Below, piece by piece: positions 16,698-24,215 of a stretch of DNA of 64,000 nucleotides. Location: assembly GCF_035958815.1 (NCBI RefSeq), contig NZ_CP108383.1:5952001-6016000 (forward strand), given 5' to 3'. The position numbers and the translations under genes are program-made. The DNA is from Nocardia sp. NBC_01327. GTDB taxonomy: Bacteria > Actinomycetota > Actinomycetes > Mycobacteriales > Mycobacteriaceae. The notes under the pieces are model-generated. The model saw only the letters and a program-made list of their open reading frames with translations. It did not search any database and was not told where the DNA came from. How positions within the stretch are numbered: the first letter of the stretch is position 1; each line of letters begins with the position of its first letter.

Positions 16698-16879
16698 CCG
16701 AAGTTCCATCGGAGACGACGCCCCCCTCCACCGGTGTGCGGGCGAAGGGGGTCGCCGTATGCGGAGCTGTCGGCCCCGACGGCTCGTCGGCCTGGGCCGC
16801 AGCAGCGGATGCACTGCGCACGAAGAGCATCCGCACCGGCCCATGGGGAAATCGGGCGACAGTCCGCACGGGTGCGGGT
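16694..16879 (+). pseudogene. Possible truncated gene coupled to the Rieske oxygenase
   Basis: ATG 16694 overlaps the Rieske stop as ATGA, the coupling used by several operons in this window. The frame reads MTEVPSETTPPSTGVRAKGV and then a Gly/Ala-rich segment (VAVCGAVGPDGSSAWAAAAD) before the sequence stops looking like coding DNA near the antisense small ORF at 16880. It could be the start of a lost reductase or accessory subunit. The family is not recognised. Confidence 0.3.
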
Positions 16880-17014
16880 TCAGCTCAGCGGGTACTGCCC
16901 TGCGCCGCCGGTGCCGCCCATTCCGACAACATCGCCGAACAGGGACACCATCCCCTGTCCGATCGACAGCACGTCATACCCGATCGTTCCGAGATTGGTT
17001 GCGAAGTTCTGCAT
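16880..17014 (-). CDS. 44-residue small protein of unknown function
   Basis: The frame starts at ATG 17014 with AGGAG six bases upstream (the ATG at 17020 sits directly on the AGGAG and is not favoured). It reads MQNFATNLGTIGYDVLSIGQ, then a hydrophobic, Gly-rich second half ending in YPLS. Length and composition recall tiny corynebacterial pore proteins (PorA/PorH type) and small membrane-active peptides, but there is no firm match. The ribosome-binding site and codon pattern support translation. It is antisense to the frayed frame after the Rieske gene. Confidence 0.55.
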   Translation of the reverse strand: MQNFATNLGTIGYDVLSIGQGMVSLFGDVVGMGGTGGAGQYPLS

Positions 17015-17185
17015 GTCCATCTCCTATCGGTGATTTCGAAGACGGCCGTGGGCCGCGTCGAGATACAGCGAAGCAGGCGGGTGGCGGCAATACGCTGTCA
17101 TCTGCGGCAAGTCGGCGTACTCGTAGCTGATTCACTGCCAGATTCTCAGAAATCTCACAGTCATATTTCCCGAGTGTCGCGCGGC

Positions 17186-18154
17186 CTAATCGGAGCCGAG
17201 GGTGAGCGCGATCTTCCCACGAGGGTGCGCCGTCACCAGGTAGTCGACCGCCGCGGCGGCATCGGGGAGTGCGAAGGTGCGGTCAATCTTCGGAAGCACG
17301 GCGCCCGCTGTCGCGAGTTCGGCTAGGACAGAAAGGGATTCGGGCTTGGGCAGGGAGAGCAGGCCGCGCAGCCGCTGCCGCACGAAGGGGGTGACGAACA
17401 GCGCGCGGATCGAGCGCTCGGTGCTGCCGAGGATGCGGCCGCCGCCTTCGCCGCCGCCGAGCACCAGGGTTCCGGCCGGGGTGAGCAGCGCCCGCAGTTC
17501 GGTCAGCGATCGGCCGCCCGCCATATCGAGAATGAGATCGTAACTGCCACTGAGCTTCTCACCGGTGTAGTCGATGATGTGGTCGGCGCCCAGCGCGCTG
17601 ACGAACTCCGCCTTGGCGGCGCTGCACACGCCGGTGACCTCCGCACCGAAGTGCTTGGCCAGCTGTACCGCCAGATGCCCGACACCGCCACCCGCACCGA
17701 TGATCAGCACCCGCTGCCCGGCCCGGATACCACCGGCGTCCCGCAGTCCGGTGAGCGCGGTGGTACCGGATACCGGCAGTGCCGCCGCCTCCTCGAAACT
17801 CAGATTCGGGGGTTTGAGCTGAAGCTTCCGCTCTGGGGCGCAGGCGAATTCGGCGAAGGAACCGTCGGTGGTGCCGAAGACCGCATCGCCGCGCCGGAAG
17901 CGGGTCACCTGCGCGCCGACGCCCTCGACGATGCCCGCCACATCCCAGCCGCGAATGGCGACCTTGGGCTTGCGCAGTCCCAGCACCAGCCGCCCGGCCA
18001 GCGGCAATCCGGTCATCATGTGCCAGACGCCGGGGTCCACACCCGCGGCCCGCACCCGGATGAGGACGCCGTCCGGGCCGACCACCGGCATCGGCGCGTC
18101 CGCGTAGGAGAGCATCTCGGTGGAGCCGTACGCCTGTTGCACAATGGCTTTCAT
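17186..18154 (-). CDS. NAD(P)-dependent quinone oxidoreductase-like MDR alcohol dehydrogenase
   Basis: A 322-residue medium-chain dehydrogenase/reductase without zinc ligands. The GroES-like part carries VRAAGVDPGVWHMMTG, and the nucleotide-binding fold shows VLIIGAGGGVGHLAVQLAK. It is typical of NAD(P)H:quinone oxidoreductases or enoyl reductases. It is the last gene of a three-gene leftward operon: its ATG overlaps the XRE stop by one base. The substrate is unknown; regulation by the XRE gene in the same operon is likely. Confidence 0.88.
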   Translation of the reverse strand: MKAIVQQAYGSTEMLSYADAPMPVVGPDGVLIRVRAAGVDPGVWHMMTGLPLAGRLVLGLRKPKVAIRGWDVAGIVEGVGAQVTRFRRGDAVFGTTDGSFAEFACAPERKLQLKPPNLSFEEAAALPVSGTTALTGLRDAGGIRAGQRVLIIGAGGGVGHLAVQLAKHFGAEVTGVCSAAKAEFVSALGADHIIDYTGEKLSGSYDLILDMAGGRSLTELRALLTPAGTLVLGGGEGGGRILGSTERSIRALFVTPFVRQRLRGLLSLPKPESLSVLAELATAGAVLPKIDRTFALPDAAAAVDYLVTAHPRGKIALTLGSD

Positions 18155-18375
18155 CAGGATTCTTCTTCCGGGTATTCGAAAACCTCGTCCAGCGATGCGC
18201 GAAACACCCTGGCGATCTGGAACGCCACCTCGAGTGACGGCGAATATTTGCCCTGTTCGATGGCGATGACCGTCTGCCGCGTAATGCCGAGGCGGTCGGC
18301 CAGTTCGGCCTGGGTCATCTCACCGCGCGAGAAGCGCAGGGCGCGAATGTTATTGGTCACCCTGGTCGGTTTCAC
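18154..18375 (-). CDS. Short XRE-type transcriptional regulator
   Basis: A 73-residue helix-turn-helix protein: MTQAELADRLGITRQTVIAI, then EQGKYSPSLEVAFQIARVF, which is the complete HTH_3 domain seen in many small DNA-binding repressors paired with a membrane protein. GTG 18375 overlaps the stop of the upstream membrane-protein gene (GTGA). The palindrome at 18824-18847 over the operon's -35 box is a likely binding site for this protein, giving negative autoregulation. Confidence 0.88.
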   Translation of the reverse strand: MKPTRVTNNIRALRFSRGEMTQAELADRLGITRQTVIAIEQGKYSPSLEVAFQIARVFRASLDEVFEYPEEES

Positions 18376-18797
18376 CACGGCCACAGCCCCCGCCGGTAGG
18401 CCACGATCTTGGCGACGGCGCCGACCACCGCGGACAGTGTGAAGCCGAGGTAGATGACATTGGCAATCCAGAACCGATCGCCGTCGGCCAGGGCAAGCAG
18501 CAGGGCCGCCACCGCGCCCAGCACCACGAAGGCATTGCCGACCTGGGCGCCCGCCCGGTCGATCTCGCGGTCGCGCTGATCCTTGCGATCGCGGTCCCGG
18601 GAGGTCAGCGAAACGACAATGGTGGCCACGATGGACGCCGCTATCGAGCCGGCTACGGCCCACAGCAGCGGCCACACGTAGGCCACCATCGTCAATGCGT
18701 CATGCCGTGCCCGAATCAGTACCACGACCAGGTAGATCGTGTACGAGACGACCGCGGCCACACCCAGTATCCAGGTGCGCTTCTCCTCGAACGGCAT
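18372..18797 (-). CDS. Four-helix membrane protein paired with XRE regulator
   Basis: A 141-residue protein with helices near WILGVAAVVSYTIYLVVVL, PLLWAVAGSIAASIVATIVV, AFVVLGAVAALLLALADG and VIYLGFTLSAVVGAVAKIV and a charged loop (RDRDRKDQRDREID). Such proteins often sit beside a short XRE gene; the molecular role is unknown. The start ATG 18797 lies exactly six bases after a TACACT -10 box, so the message appears to be leaderless, and the upstream ATG 18827 would sit inside the promoter. Confidence 0.78.
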   Translation of the reverse strand: MPFEEKRTWILGVAAVVSYTIYLVVVLIRARHDALTMVAYVWPLLWAVAGSIAASIVATIVVSLTSRDRDRKDQRDREIDRAGAQVGNAFVVLGAVAALLLALADGDRFWIANVIYLGFTLSAVVGAVAKIVAYRRGLWPW

Positions 18798-18803
18798 GCG
18801 CTC

Positions 18804-18832
18804 AGTGTAAAGAACTTCAGACACCATGTAAA
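18804..18832 (-). promoter_or_regulatory. Leaderless promoter of the membrane protein-XRE-quinone oxidoreductase operon
   Basis: On the minus strand, -35 TTTACA (18827-18832) and -10 TACACT (18804-18809) are 17 bases apart, and the -10 ends six bases before ATG 18797. This is a near-ideal vegetative promoter with the start codon as transcription start. Confidence 0.75.
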
Positions 18833-18847
18833 CAATTTTTTACATGG
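18824..18847. promoter_or_regulatory. Palindromic operator covering the -35 box
   Basis: CCATGTAAA and TTTACATGG are perfect nine-base arms around CAATTT. The left arm contains the -35 hexamer, so a bound protein would block RNA polymerase. The XRE gene of the same operon is the likely repressor. It also lies just past the stop of the P450 at 18859, but its A/T-rich stem makes it a poor terminator. Confidence 0.65.
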
Positions 18848-18858
18848 CCCGATCCGGC

Positions 18859-20127
18859 TCAGGCAGGCTTGAATCCGACCTGCAGCGATTCCAGCCCCCG
18901 GATGACGACATTCGGCTTGAACGGCGGATTCTCCGAAAGCAGTTCCATCGCACCGACTTTGCGCAGCAGCACCTCCAGCAGCACCTCCATCTCGAGCAGC
19001 GCCAGCGGCGCGCCGAGGCAGTAGTGGATGCCGAGGCTGAAGCCCAGATGCTTCTTGGCCGGATTCATCGGATCCGAGTAGCGGGTCACATCGGTGCGGT
19101 CCGGATTCGTGAAGGCGGCATCATCGTGGTTGGCCGAATTGATCAGCACCACAACGCCTTCGCCCTTCTCGAAATCGTGGCCCGCCACGGTGATGGGCCG
19201 GGTCGCGGCGCGGGTGGTGATCTGCACCGACGGCTCCAGCCGCAGCAGTTCGTCGGGAGCGACGGCCACCAGTTCGGGCCGCGCGCGCAGCAGTTCGACC
19301 TGACCGGGTTCCCGCAGCAGGCGCAGCATGCCGGTGCCGACCAGATTCGCGGTGGTCTCGTGCCCGGCGACGAAGGTGGTGATGCAGGTGGCCAGCAGTT
19401 CCTGCTCGGTCAGCACATCCCCGCGGTCCTCGACCTGGGACAGCACGCTGAGCAGATCGTCGGTCGGGTTGACCCGGCGCTCGTTCAGCAGTTCGCGGAA
19501 GTAGTTCATGAATCCACGCGACGCCGCACTGCGCGCCTTCAGGGATTCCTCCGGAAGCGTGTAGTCGTGGTCGAAACCGCGCGCCAGGTCCTGCGACCAC
19601 TGGTGCACCTGCTGGTACGCCTCACGCGGGACGCCGATGAGCTCGCAGGCGATGATGAGCGGCAGCGGGTAGGCGATGAACTCGATCAGATCGAATTCCC
19701 CGGCCTCCAGGGCCTTGTCGACGAGCTGTTCGGTGAGTTCCTCGATGCGCGGGCGCAGCCGCGTCACCATGCGCGGGGTGAAGCCCTTGGTGACCAGATT
19801 GCGCAGGCGGGTGTGGTCCGGCGGCTCCATCCACAGGAAGGAGGTGGGCAGTTCGTCGGCGGCACTCTCCGGCGTGACGGTCGGGTGCATCATCCCGGCC
19901 TCTTCGGCATGGCTCCACGCGGTGGTGGACAGCACCGCGGCGCAGTCCTCGTACCGGGTGAGGACGTGGTGGCCGATCGGGGTCATATGGATGGGCCCGG
20001 CCTCGCGCAGCACGCGCGCCGGAGTGTAGGGATCGGCCCGGCCATCGGGTCCGAAGAGCTGTGCCATTGCCGTGAGAATGGCGGGATCTTGGTCGGCGGC
20101 AACGGTGTTCACGTCTGGTGCGGCCAT
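18859..20127 (-). CDS. Cytochrome P450
   Basis: A 422-residue soluble P450 with the I-helix AGHETT oxygen-activating motif, the K-helix ExxR (DELLRLEP), and the heme loop FSLGIHYCLG with Cys370 as axial ligand. The N-terminal SFLWMEPPDHTRLR is shared almost exactly with the P450 at 22736-23995, so the two are close paralogues. It is the last gene of the four-gene leftward operon of the lipid-type cluster and needs ferredoxin from elsewhere. A hydroxylation or epoxidation of an ACP- or acid-bound fatty chain is plausible. Confidence 0.92.
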   Translation of the reverse strand: MAAPDVNTVAADQDPAILTAMAQLFGPDGRADPYTPARVLREAGPIHMTPIGHHVLTRYEDCAAVLSTTAWSHAEEAGMMHPTVTPESAADELPTSFLWMEPPDHTRLRNLVTKGFTPRMVTRLRPRIEELTEQLVDKALEAGEFDLIEFIAYPLPLIIACELIGVPREAYQQVHQWSQDLARGFDHDYTLPEESLKARSAASRGFMNYFRELLNERRVNPTDDLLSVLSQVEDRGDVLTEQELLATCITTFVAGHETTANLVGTGMLRLLREPGQVELLRARPELVAVAPDELLRLEPSVQITTRAATRPITVAGHDFEKGEGVVVLINSANHDDAAFTNPDRTDVTRYSDPMNPAKKHLGFSLGIHYCLGAPLALLEMEVLLEVLLRKVGAMELLSENPPFKPNVVIRGLESLQVGFKPA

Positions 20128-20199
20128 GCGTATCCTCCTGAATTCGACAGCGCGATGACGGTCGACGGCGGCGATGACGTTCGACTGGACATAGGTGGT

Positions 20200-21528
20200 T
20201 CAGCTCGGTGTGGATTTGACCTGGGCGAACCCGCTGCCGCGCAGGATGATCCGGCCTGCTGTGACCGGATGTGCCAGTGCGGCGGGCGGTTCGACCAGAT
20301 GGGCGACGCGCATGAAGGTCCGCGCCACCACCGCATCGTGGTGGGCGGCTCGTTGCACCTGGGCCACATAGACATTGGTGAGCCGGGTCCGCAGCGAGCG
20401 CGGTCCGATCACACCGGGATGGCTCAGATCGGAGGAGGCGGCCAGCCGCCAGGCCGCGGCCACGGGCTCGGCGGCCGCGGCGTAGAACCGCGCGGACAGG
20501 GTGTCGGGTGGGCCGTCCAGGCATTCGCGCAGTGCGGCGGCCTGCAGGGCGGCCACCGTCATACCCTGCGCGTAGAGCGGATTGAAGGCGCACTGCGCAT
20601 CACCGACGACCAGCAGGCCCGCGGGCACGGCGGTCATACGGTCGAAATGCCGGCGCACCGATGCCCGGAACCGGTAGGGCACCGGATCGTCGAGCGGTTC
20701 GGACTCCATGACGATGTCGTGGATATCCGGGGCCGCGAGGGTGGCGGCGTAGTGCGGAAACTCGGCGGGATCGGCCGGTGGATGGTCACCGAGCATGCCC
20801 GCGAGGGTGACCAGCCAGCGGTCACCTTCGATGCGCACCGCCCCGCCGCCGCGCCCGTTCGTTCCCGTCGAGACGATGACCGAGGAGTGCCCGCCCAGTT
20901 GCCCGGGCCGGTGCCGGTACATCCGGGAGGCGTAGCCGAGATCCACATCGAGCCGTTCCGAATCGGGCAGCGCCGCGCCGATATCGGTGAGCCACTCGTC
21001 GATTCGCGATCCGCGACCGGTCGCATCCACGACCAGTTCGGCGCTGATGTCCTCGGCGCGACCGTCGGCGACAGTGGCCACCCCGGTCACGGCATCGGCA
21101 TTGCCGAGCAGGCCACGCACCGTAATGCCCTCGCGCAAGCGCACATTCGGAATCTGACAGGTGCGCTGGCGCAGCACGGCCTCCAGCAGCGGGCGACTCG
21201 CGATCACCGAGGTCAGTCCGGTCGAGGTGGGCGTGAGCCGCGCACCGCCCACATACCAGCGCGTCTGGACCAGCACCTCGGCAGCGGTCGCACCACGCCG
21301 CACCAGTTCCGCCGTACATCCCGGATACAGCTCTTCGAAGACGGCGCGGCCGCTGTCCAGCAGCCCGTGCAGATGGCGGCCCTGCGGTACGCCCCGGCGC
21401 ACCTGCACGCCCTCGGAGCGATCGCGCTCCAGAATCGTCACGCGCGCATACTCTTCCGACAGCACCCGCGCCGCCAGCAGACCGGCGATACCCGCGCCGA
21501 GGACAACCGCGTGCCGTCCGGTGGTCAC
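20200..21528 (-). CDS. FAD-dependent monooxygenase/oxidoreductase
   Basis: A 442-residue flavoprotein with an N-terminal Rossmann motif (VVLGAGIAGLLAARVL) and a later GDAQCAFNPLYAQGM motif that is the FAD-binding GD of the PHBH/geranylgeranyl-reductase-like group. The GTG start overlaps the stop of the P450 at 21525 (GTGA), so the two are translated together. The group includes epoxidases, hydroxylases and reductases of double bonds, so it may act on an unsaturated product. A 72-base gap precedes the P450 downstream. Confidence 0.85.
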   Translation of the reverse strand: MTTGRHAVVLGAGIAGLLAARVLSEEYARVTILERDRSEGVQVRRGVPQGRHLHGLLDSGRAVFEELYPGCTAELVRRGATAAEVLVQTRWYVGGARLTPTSTGLTSVIASRPLLEAVLRQRTCQIPNVRLREGITVRGLLGNADAVTGVATVADGRAEDISAELVVDATGRGSRIDEWLTDIGAALPDSERLDVDLGYASRMYRHRPGQLGGHSSVIVSTGTNGRGGGAVRIEGDRWLVTLAGMLGDHPPADPAEFPHYAATLAAPDIHDIVMESEPLDDPVPYRFRASVRRHFDRMTAVPAGLLVVGDAQCAFNPLYAQGMTVAALQAAALRECLDGPPDTLSARFYAAAAEPVAAAWRLAASSDLSHPGVIGPRSLRTRLTNVYVAQVQRAAHHDAVVARTFMRVAHLVEPPAALAHPVTAGRIILRGSGFAQVKSTPS

Positions 21529-22739
21529 AATGTCACCGGCAATGCCGTGACGCCCCGGTGAATGAGGCTGGGGCGATATTCGATGGCGTCGGAGGCCAGG
21601 CGCAGTTCCGGCGCCCGATCCAGCAGTGCGAGCACAGCGGCCTCGGCTTCGATCCGCGCCAGCGGCGCGCCCACGCAGTAGTGGATGCCGAGGCTGAAGC
21701 CGAGATGCTTACGGGCGGGGCGGGTTCCGGCATAGCGGGTGATATCGAAGGTATCGGCGTCGGGGAAGACCCGATCGTCCCGGCTCGCGGAGGCGGTCAG
21801 TACCACCACGCCGTCACCGCGCTTGAACTCACGTCCGCCGACCACGGTGTCGGCCAGCGCCACCCGGATGGTGAACTGGGTGGGCGCGTCATAACGCAGC
21901 ATCTCGTCCAGCGCCGAGCCGATCAGCTCGGGCCGTTCGCGCAGCAACCGCATCTGCTCGGGATGCCGCAGCAGCGCCAGCATCCCATTGCCGATGAGGT
22001 TGATCGAGGTCTCCATACCCGCCACGAGCAGCAGCAGCGATATGCCGATCACCTCGGCTTCGGTGAGCATGTCGCCGTCCACGCTGGCGGCCACCAGTTC
22101 ACTGAGCAGATCCGGTGTCGGACTGTGCTTCCTGCGGGCGATCAGCTCGGCGAAGTAGCCCATGCAGGCCACGGCCGCCGCACCGCGCGCGGTCACATCG
22201 GCCTCGCCCAGGAGCGCGTCCGGATCACTGCCGCGGGCAATCGCCAACTGCCACTCCCGGAATCGCGCACCGTCGGCGGGATCGGCGCCGAGCAGCCGCA
22301 CCGGGATCATGGCGACCGCGAGCGGGATGGCCAGATCGGCCAGGATGTCGAGTTCACCGCGCCGCACCGCGGCATCCACCAGCTCGTTCACCACCTGTCC
22401 GGCGACGGGCGCCAGTTCGCCGACCATGCGCGGGGTGAACGCCTTGGCCACGAGCTTGCGATAGCGGGCGTGTTCGGGCGGGTCCATACGGACGAAGGAG
22501 CCGGGAATGGCGGCGGTGGTATCGCGGAAAGGGCTGATGCCCGCGGCATATCCGTGGCCCCAGTCCGCGCCGGTGAGTACGGCCGAGCATTCCTCGTACC
22601 GTGTCACCAGGGTGACCGGCACCTCGTCGAAGGCGTAGGGGAACAGTGCGGCCGCATCGCGCACGCGGCGGTAGGCGGGATAGGGATCGGCGCGCTCACT
22701 CGATTCGAAAGCGTCGAACGTGATTTCGGCAGTGCTCAT
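21525..22739 (-). CDS. Cytochrome P450
   Basis: A 404-residue P450 with the heme loop FSLGIHYCVG (Cys355), ExxR in DEMLRYDA and an I-helix AGMETS in place of the usual AG-H/D-ET-T. The methionine before the acid is unusual and may change proton delivery. Four bases overlap with the P450 upstream (ATGA) and the flavoprotein starts at its stop, so it is the second gene of the oxidation operon. Confidence 0.92.
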   Translation of the reverse strand: MSTAEITFDAFESSERADPYPAYRRVRDAAALFPYAFDEVPVTLVTRYEECSAVLTGADWGHGYAAGISPFRDTTAAIPGSFVRMDPPEHARYRKLVAKAFTPRMVGELAPVAGQVVNELVDAAVRRGELDILADLAIPLAVAMIPVRLLGADPADGARFREWQLAIARGSDPDALLGEADVTARGAAAVACMGYFAELIARRKHSPTPDLLSELVAASVDGDMLTEAEVIGISLLLLVAGMETSINLIGNGMLALLRHPEQMRLLRERPELIGSALDEMLRYDAPTQFTIRVALADTVVGGREFKRGDGVVVLTASASRDDRVFPDADTFDITRYAGTRPARKHLGFSLGIHYCVGAPLARIEAEAAVLALLDRAPELRLASDAIEYRPSLIHRGVTALPVTL

Positions 22740-23995
22740 CGGCCCTCCACACGGACAAGAAGTTCGGACATGCCGCGCACGACCACATTCGGCCGGTACG
22801 GCGGTTCCTCGAGCAGGGTCAGGTTCTCCACGCGCAGGGCGAGGGCGTGCAATACCTCGCGCATTTCCAGGCGGGCCAGCGGTGCGCCCAGGCAGTAGTG
22901 CAGTCCGAGACCGAAGGACAGGTGCCGTTCGGCGCGGCGGCCCGGCCGGTACCGGCGGATATCGAAGCGGGCGGGTTCGGGGAAGGCCGCCGGATCACGA
23001 TTGGCGGAGCCGAGCAGCACGATGACGGCATCGCCGGGCGCGAATGCCCTTCCGCCGACCATGATTTCGGCGCGTGCGGTGCGGGTGGTGAGATGCACGG
23101 GCGCGTCGTAGCGCAGCACCTCGTCCACCGCCGGCGCGGCCAGGTCCGGATCCTGACGCAGCCGCTGGAATTCGCCGGGATGACGAATGAGGGCGAGCAC
23201 GCCGTTGCCGATCAGGTTGACCGAGGTCTCGTGCCCCGCGACCACCAGGATGAGCAGGGTGCCGATCAGTTCGGTGTGGGTCAGCCGCACCCCGGCGTCC
23301 TCGGCCTGCACCAGCGCGGTGATGAGATCCGGGCGCGGCGTCCGGCGGCGCTGCTCCACCAGATCGCCGAAGAATTCGGTGAATTCGTGCACGGCCGCGG
23401 TACGCGCCGCCAGTTCTTCCGCGGACAGCAGCACATCGGGGTCCAGGCCGCGCGCAATTCCGGCCGACATGAACCGCACCTGCTCGTGGGCTTCGACCGG
23501 TACGCCGAGCAATTCACAGATGAGCGTGAGCGGCACCGGATATGCCAGCGCCTCCAGCAGATCCACCTCACCGGCGGCGAGCATTCGGGTCAGGAGTTCC
23601 TCGACCAGCTGTTCGGCGCGCGCCTGCAATCCGGTGATGGTGCGCGCGGTGAACGCCTTGCCGACCAGTCCGCGCAGCCGCGTGTGGTCCGGCGGCTCCA
23701 TCCACAGGAACGAGCCGGGCAGTTCGACCTCGCTGTCGCCGTGCAGCAGTTCCGGTTCCTCGGCGTGGCTCCAGCGCGGATCCAGCAGAATGGCCTGTGC
23801 CTCGGCATGTCTGGGCACCAGGTGGGTGTCGTGCGGTCCGGGGACGAACGGCCCGGCGGTGCGCAGTGTCTCGTAACTGTCGTAGGGGTTGTGCCGTAGG
23901 TGCGGTGCGACGCTCTCGACCACCGCCAGCTGTACCGGGGTCACGTCTGGAATTACCACTGCCGGAGCGGTGGCCTGGTCGGAACTCACCGGCAA
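22736..23995 (-). CDS. Cytochrome P450, first gene of the leftward oxidation operon
   Basis: A 419-residue P450 with I-helix AGHETS, ExxR in DEVLRYDA and heme loop LSFGLGLHYCLG (Cys368). It shares FLWMEPPDHTRLR with the P450 at 18859. The start ATG 23995 faces the fatty-acyl-AMP ligase gene across 220 bases, so both operons of the cluster are driven from one divergent region. Three tandem P450s suggest three oxidations of one scaffold. Confidence 0.92.
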   Translation of the reverse strand: MPVSSDQATAPAVVIPDVTPVQLAVVESVAPHLRHNPYDSYETLRTAGPFVPGPHDTHLVPRHAEAQAILLDPRWSHAEEPELLHGDSEVELPGSFLWMEPPDHTRLRGLVGKAFTARTITGLQARAEQLVEELLTRMLAAGEVDLLEALAYPVPLTLICELLGVPVEAHEQVRFMSAGIARGLDPDVLLSAEELAARTAAVHEFTEFFGDLVEQRRRTPRPDLITALVQAEDAGVRLTHTELIGTLLILVVAGHETSVNLIGNGVLALIRHPGEFQRLRQDPDLAAPAVDEVLRYDAPVHLTTRTARAEIMVGGRAFAPGDAVIVLLGSANRDPAAFPEPARFDIRRYRPGRRAERHLSFGLGLHYCLGAPLARLEMREVLHALALRVENLTLLEEPPYRPNVVVRGMSELLVRVEGR

Positions 23996-24215
23996 CTCCT
24001 GAAAGAAATCACTGCGATATCGGATACTCGAACAATTCCGCCGTTCATATTCGCCGCCCGGCCGGGTGCGGTTACCCGGCTATCGCCGGAAGCTATCGCG
24101 CGATCACCGTGTCCCTTTATCGTGCAACGTAATTGGTTGATCGAGCCTGCTTATCACAGCGCGGGTTTCACAATGCGTTCAGCGGCTGGACACAATTCGC
24201 TGTTGTGGTTGCCCC
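23996..24215. promoter_or_regulatory. Divergent promoter region of the lipid-type cluster
   Basis: This 220-base gap separates the P450 and AMP-ligase operons and is A/T-richer than its surroundings. CACAA-N7-TTGTG lies about 30 bases before the AMP-ligase start and could be a regulator site. No strong -35/-10 pair or transcription factor gene is obvious in the cluster, so the controlling protein must be encoded elsewhere. Confidence 0.45.

Noticed and set aside
18844..21561. Long plus-strand frame (905 codons) opposite the P450 and FAD genes
   Set aside because: It is the shadow of genes with clear heme and FAD motifs; its sequence is low-complexity and has no domain.
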